Shown piece after piece: positions 21,841-21,865 of a stretch of 21,865 bases of DNA; position 1 is the first letter of the stretch; the number at the start of each line of letters is the position of its first letter. The notes below the pieces were generated by a model. It was not told where the DNA came from. It worked only from the letters and a program-made list of their open reading frames with translations, and searched no databases. The translations under genes and the position numbers were made by a program. Origin of the DNA: JALZAH01 sp051000755 (GTDB lineage: Bacteria; Actinomycetota; Acidimicrobiia; Acidimicrobiales; Palsa-688); the NCBI GenBank assembly GCA_051000755.1, contig JBPCNZ010000085.1:1-21865 (forward strand), written 5' to 3'.

Positions 21841-21865
21841 CCCGGCCCGCCCGGCCCGCCCGGCC
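21841..21865. repeat. 9-bp tandem repeat running off the window end
   Basis: The unit cccggcccg occurs twice in full (21841-21849, 21850-21858) and a third time in part (21859-21865) before the window stops. A low-complexity GC repeat exactly at the end is what a contig edge often looks like. Confidence 0.85.

Larger units (their letters stand above)
21500..21865. other. gene-poor, repeat-rich window end
   Basis: No frame gives a convincing protein. A minus-strand open frame of about 148 codons crosses this stretch but becomes a Pro/Ala/Arg/Ser repeat over the 15-bp tandem units. The stretch holds two long inverted repeats (21553-21600 and 21739-21812), a small GC hairpin (ggccgcc-gcct-ggcggcc, 21657-21674), a tcgga-gaaa-tccga hairpin near 21784, and a 9-bp tandem repeat at the very end. 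Confidence 0.6.

Noticed and set aside
1..21865. CRISPR array, prophage, toxin-antitoxin pair or intact transposase
   Set aside because: No regularly spaced repeats, phage structural genes, short toxin-antitoxin pairs or DDE/serine recombinase motifs were seen in any frame.

Overview
This is a high-GC window of typical actinobacterial chromosome. The signs are many GTG and a few TTG starts, GGAGG ribosome binding sites, a LexA box of the actinobacterial TCGAAC-N4-GTTCGA type in front of an imuA'-imuB mutasome pair, an mctP/DUF3311 transporter pair, a small DUF6458 membrane protein and a transmembrane Ser/Thr kinase. The gene mix would suit an Acidimicrobiia-like member of the Actinomycetota, but no rRNA or tRNA is present to prove the class.

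Bases 1-2500 look like an accessory zone. Genes are sparse: an unrecognised 116-aa protein, a Sel1-repeat protein and the C-terminal half of a SAM methyltransferase that lacks its SAM-binding start. They are separated by 300-400 bp gaps that hold inverted repeats, and base composition over the Sel1 and methyltransferase genes is visibly lower in GC than in the rest.

Bases 2700-8400 hold ordinary housekeeping and accessory genes: a DUF1707-type protein (-), a YceI protein (+), a GNAT acetyltransferase (+) whose tail runs into the converging EamA transporter (-), an Hsp15-like S4 RNA-binding protein (-), and the monocarboxylate symporter mctP with its DUF3311 partner (-). Diverging from these are DUF6458 (+) and a membrane Ser/Thr kinase (+), whose most natural start is a CTG overlapping the DUF6458 stop codon.

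Bases 9600-14000 form a lipid or carbonyl metabolism block. An acyl-CoA synthetase and a saccharopine-dehydrogenase-like reductase lie on the minus strand, diverging from two translationally coupled SDR dehydrogenases on the plus strand. Then come a RibD/DHFR-like reductase (-), a Tat-exported phospholipase-C-type phosphoesterase (+) and a PAP2 membrane phosphatase or transferase (+).

Bases 17100-21865 hold a soluble MgtE_N-CBS protein directly downstream of a TMEM175-type channel gene (-), then imuB and imuA' (-) under a 26-bp palindromic SOS box, and a gene-poor, repeat-rich end. Two conserved genes, the saccharopine-dehydrogenase-like gene and the TMEM175 gene, each carry a single-base frameshift; both could be sequencing errors. 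I see no CRISPR array, prophage, intact transposase or obvious defence island. Nothing here clearly qualifies as a new system. The items most worth a second look are the MgtE_N-CBS/TMEM175 pair, the CTG-start kinase, the two frameshifts and the repeat-rich ends.
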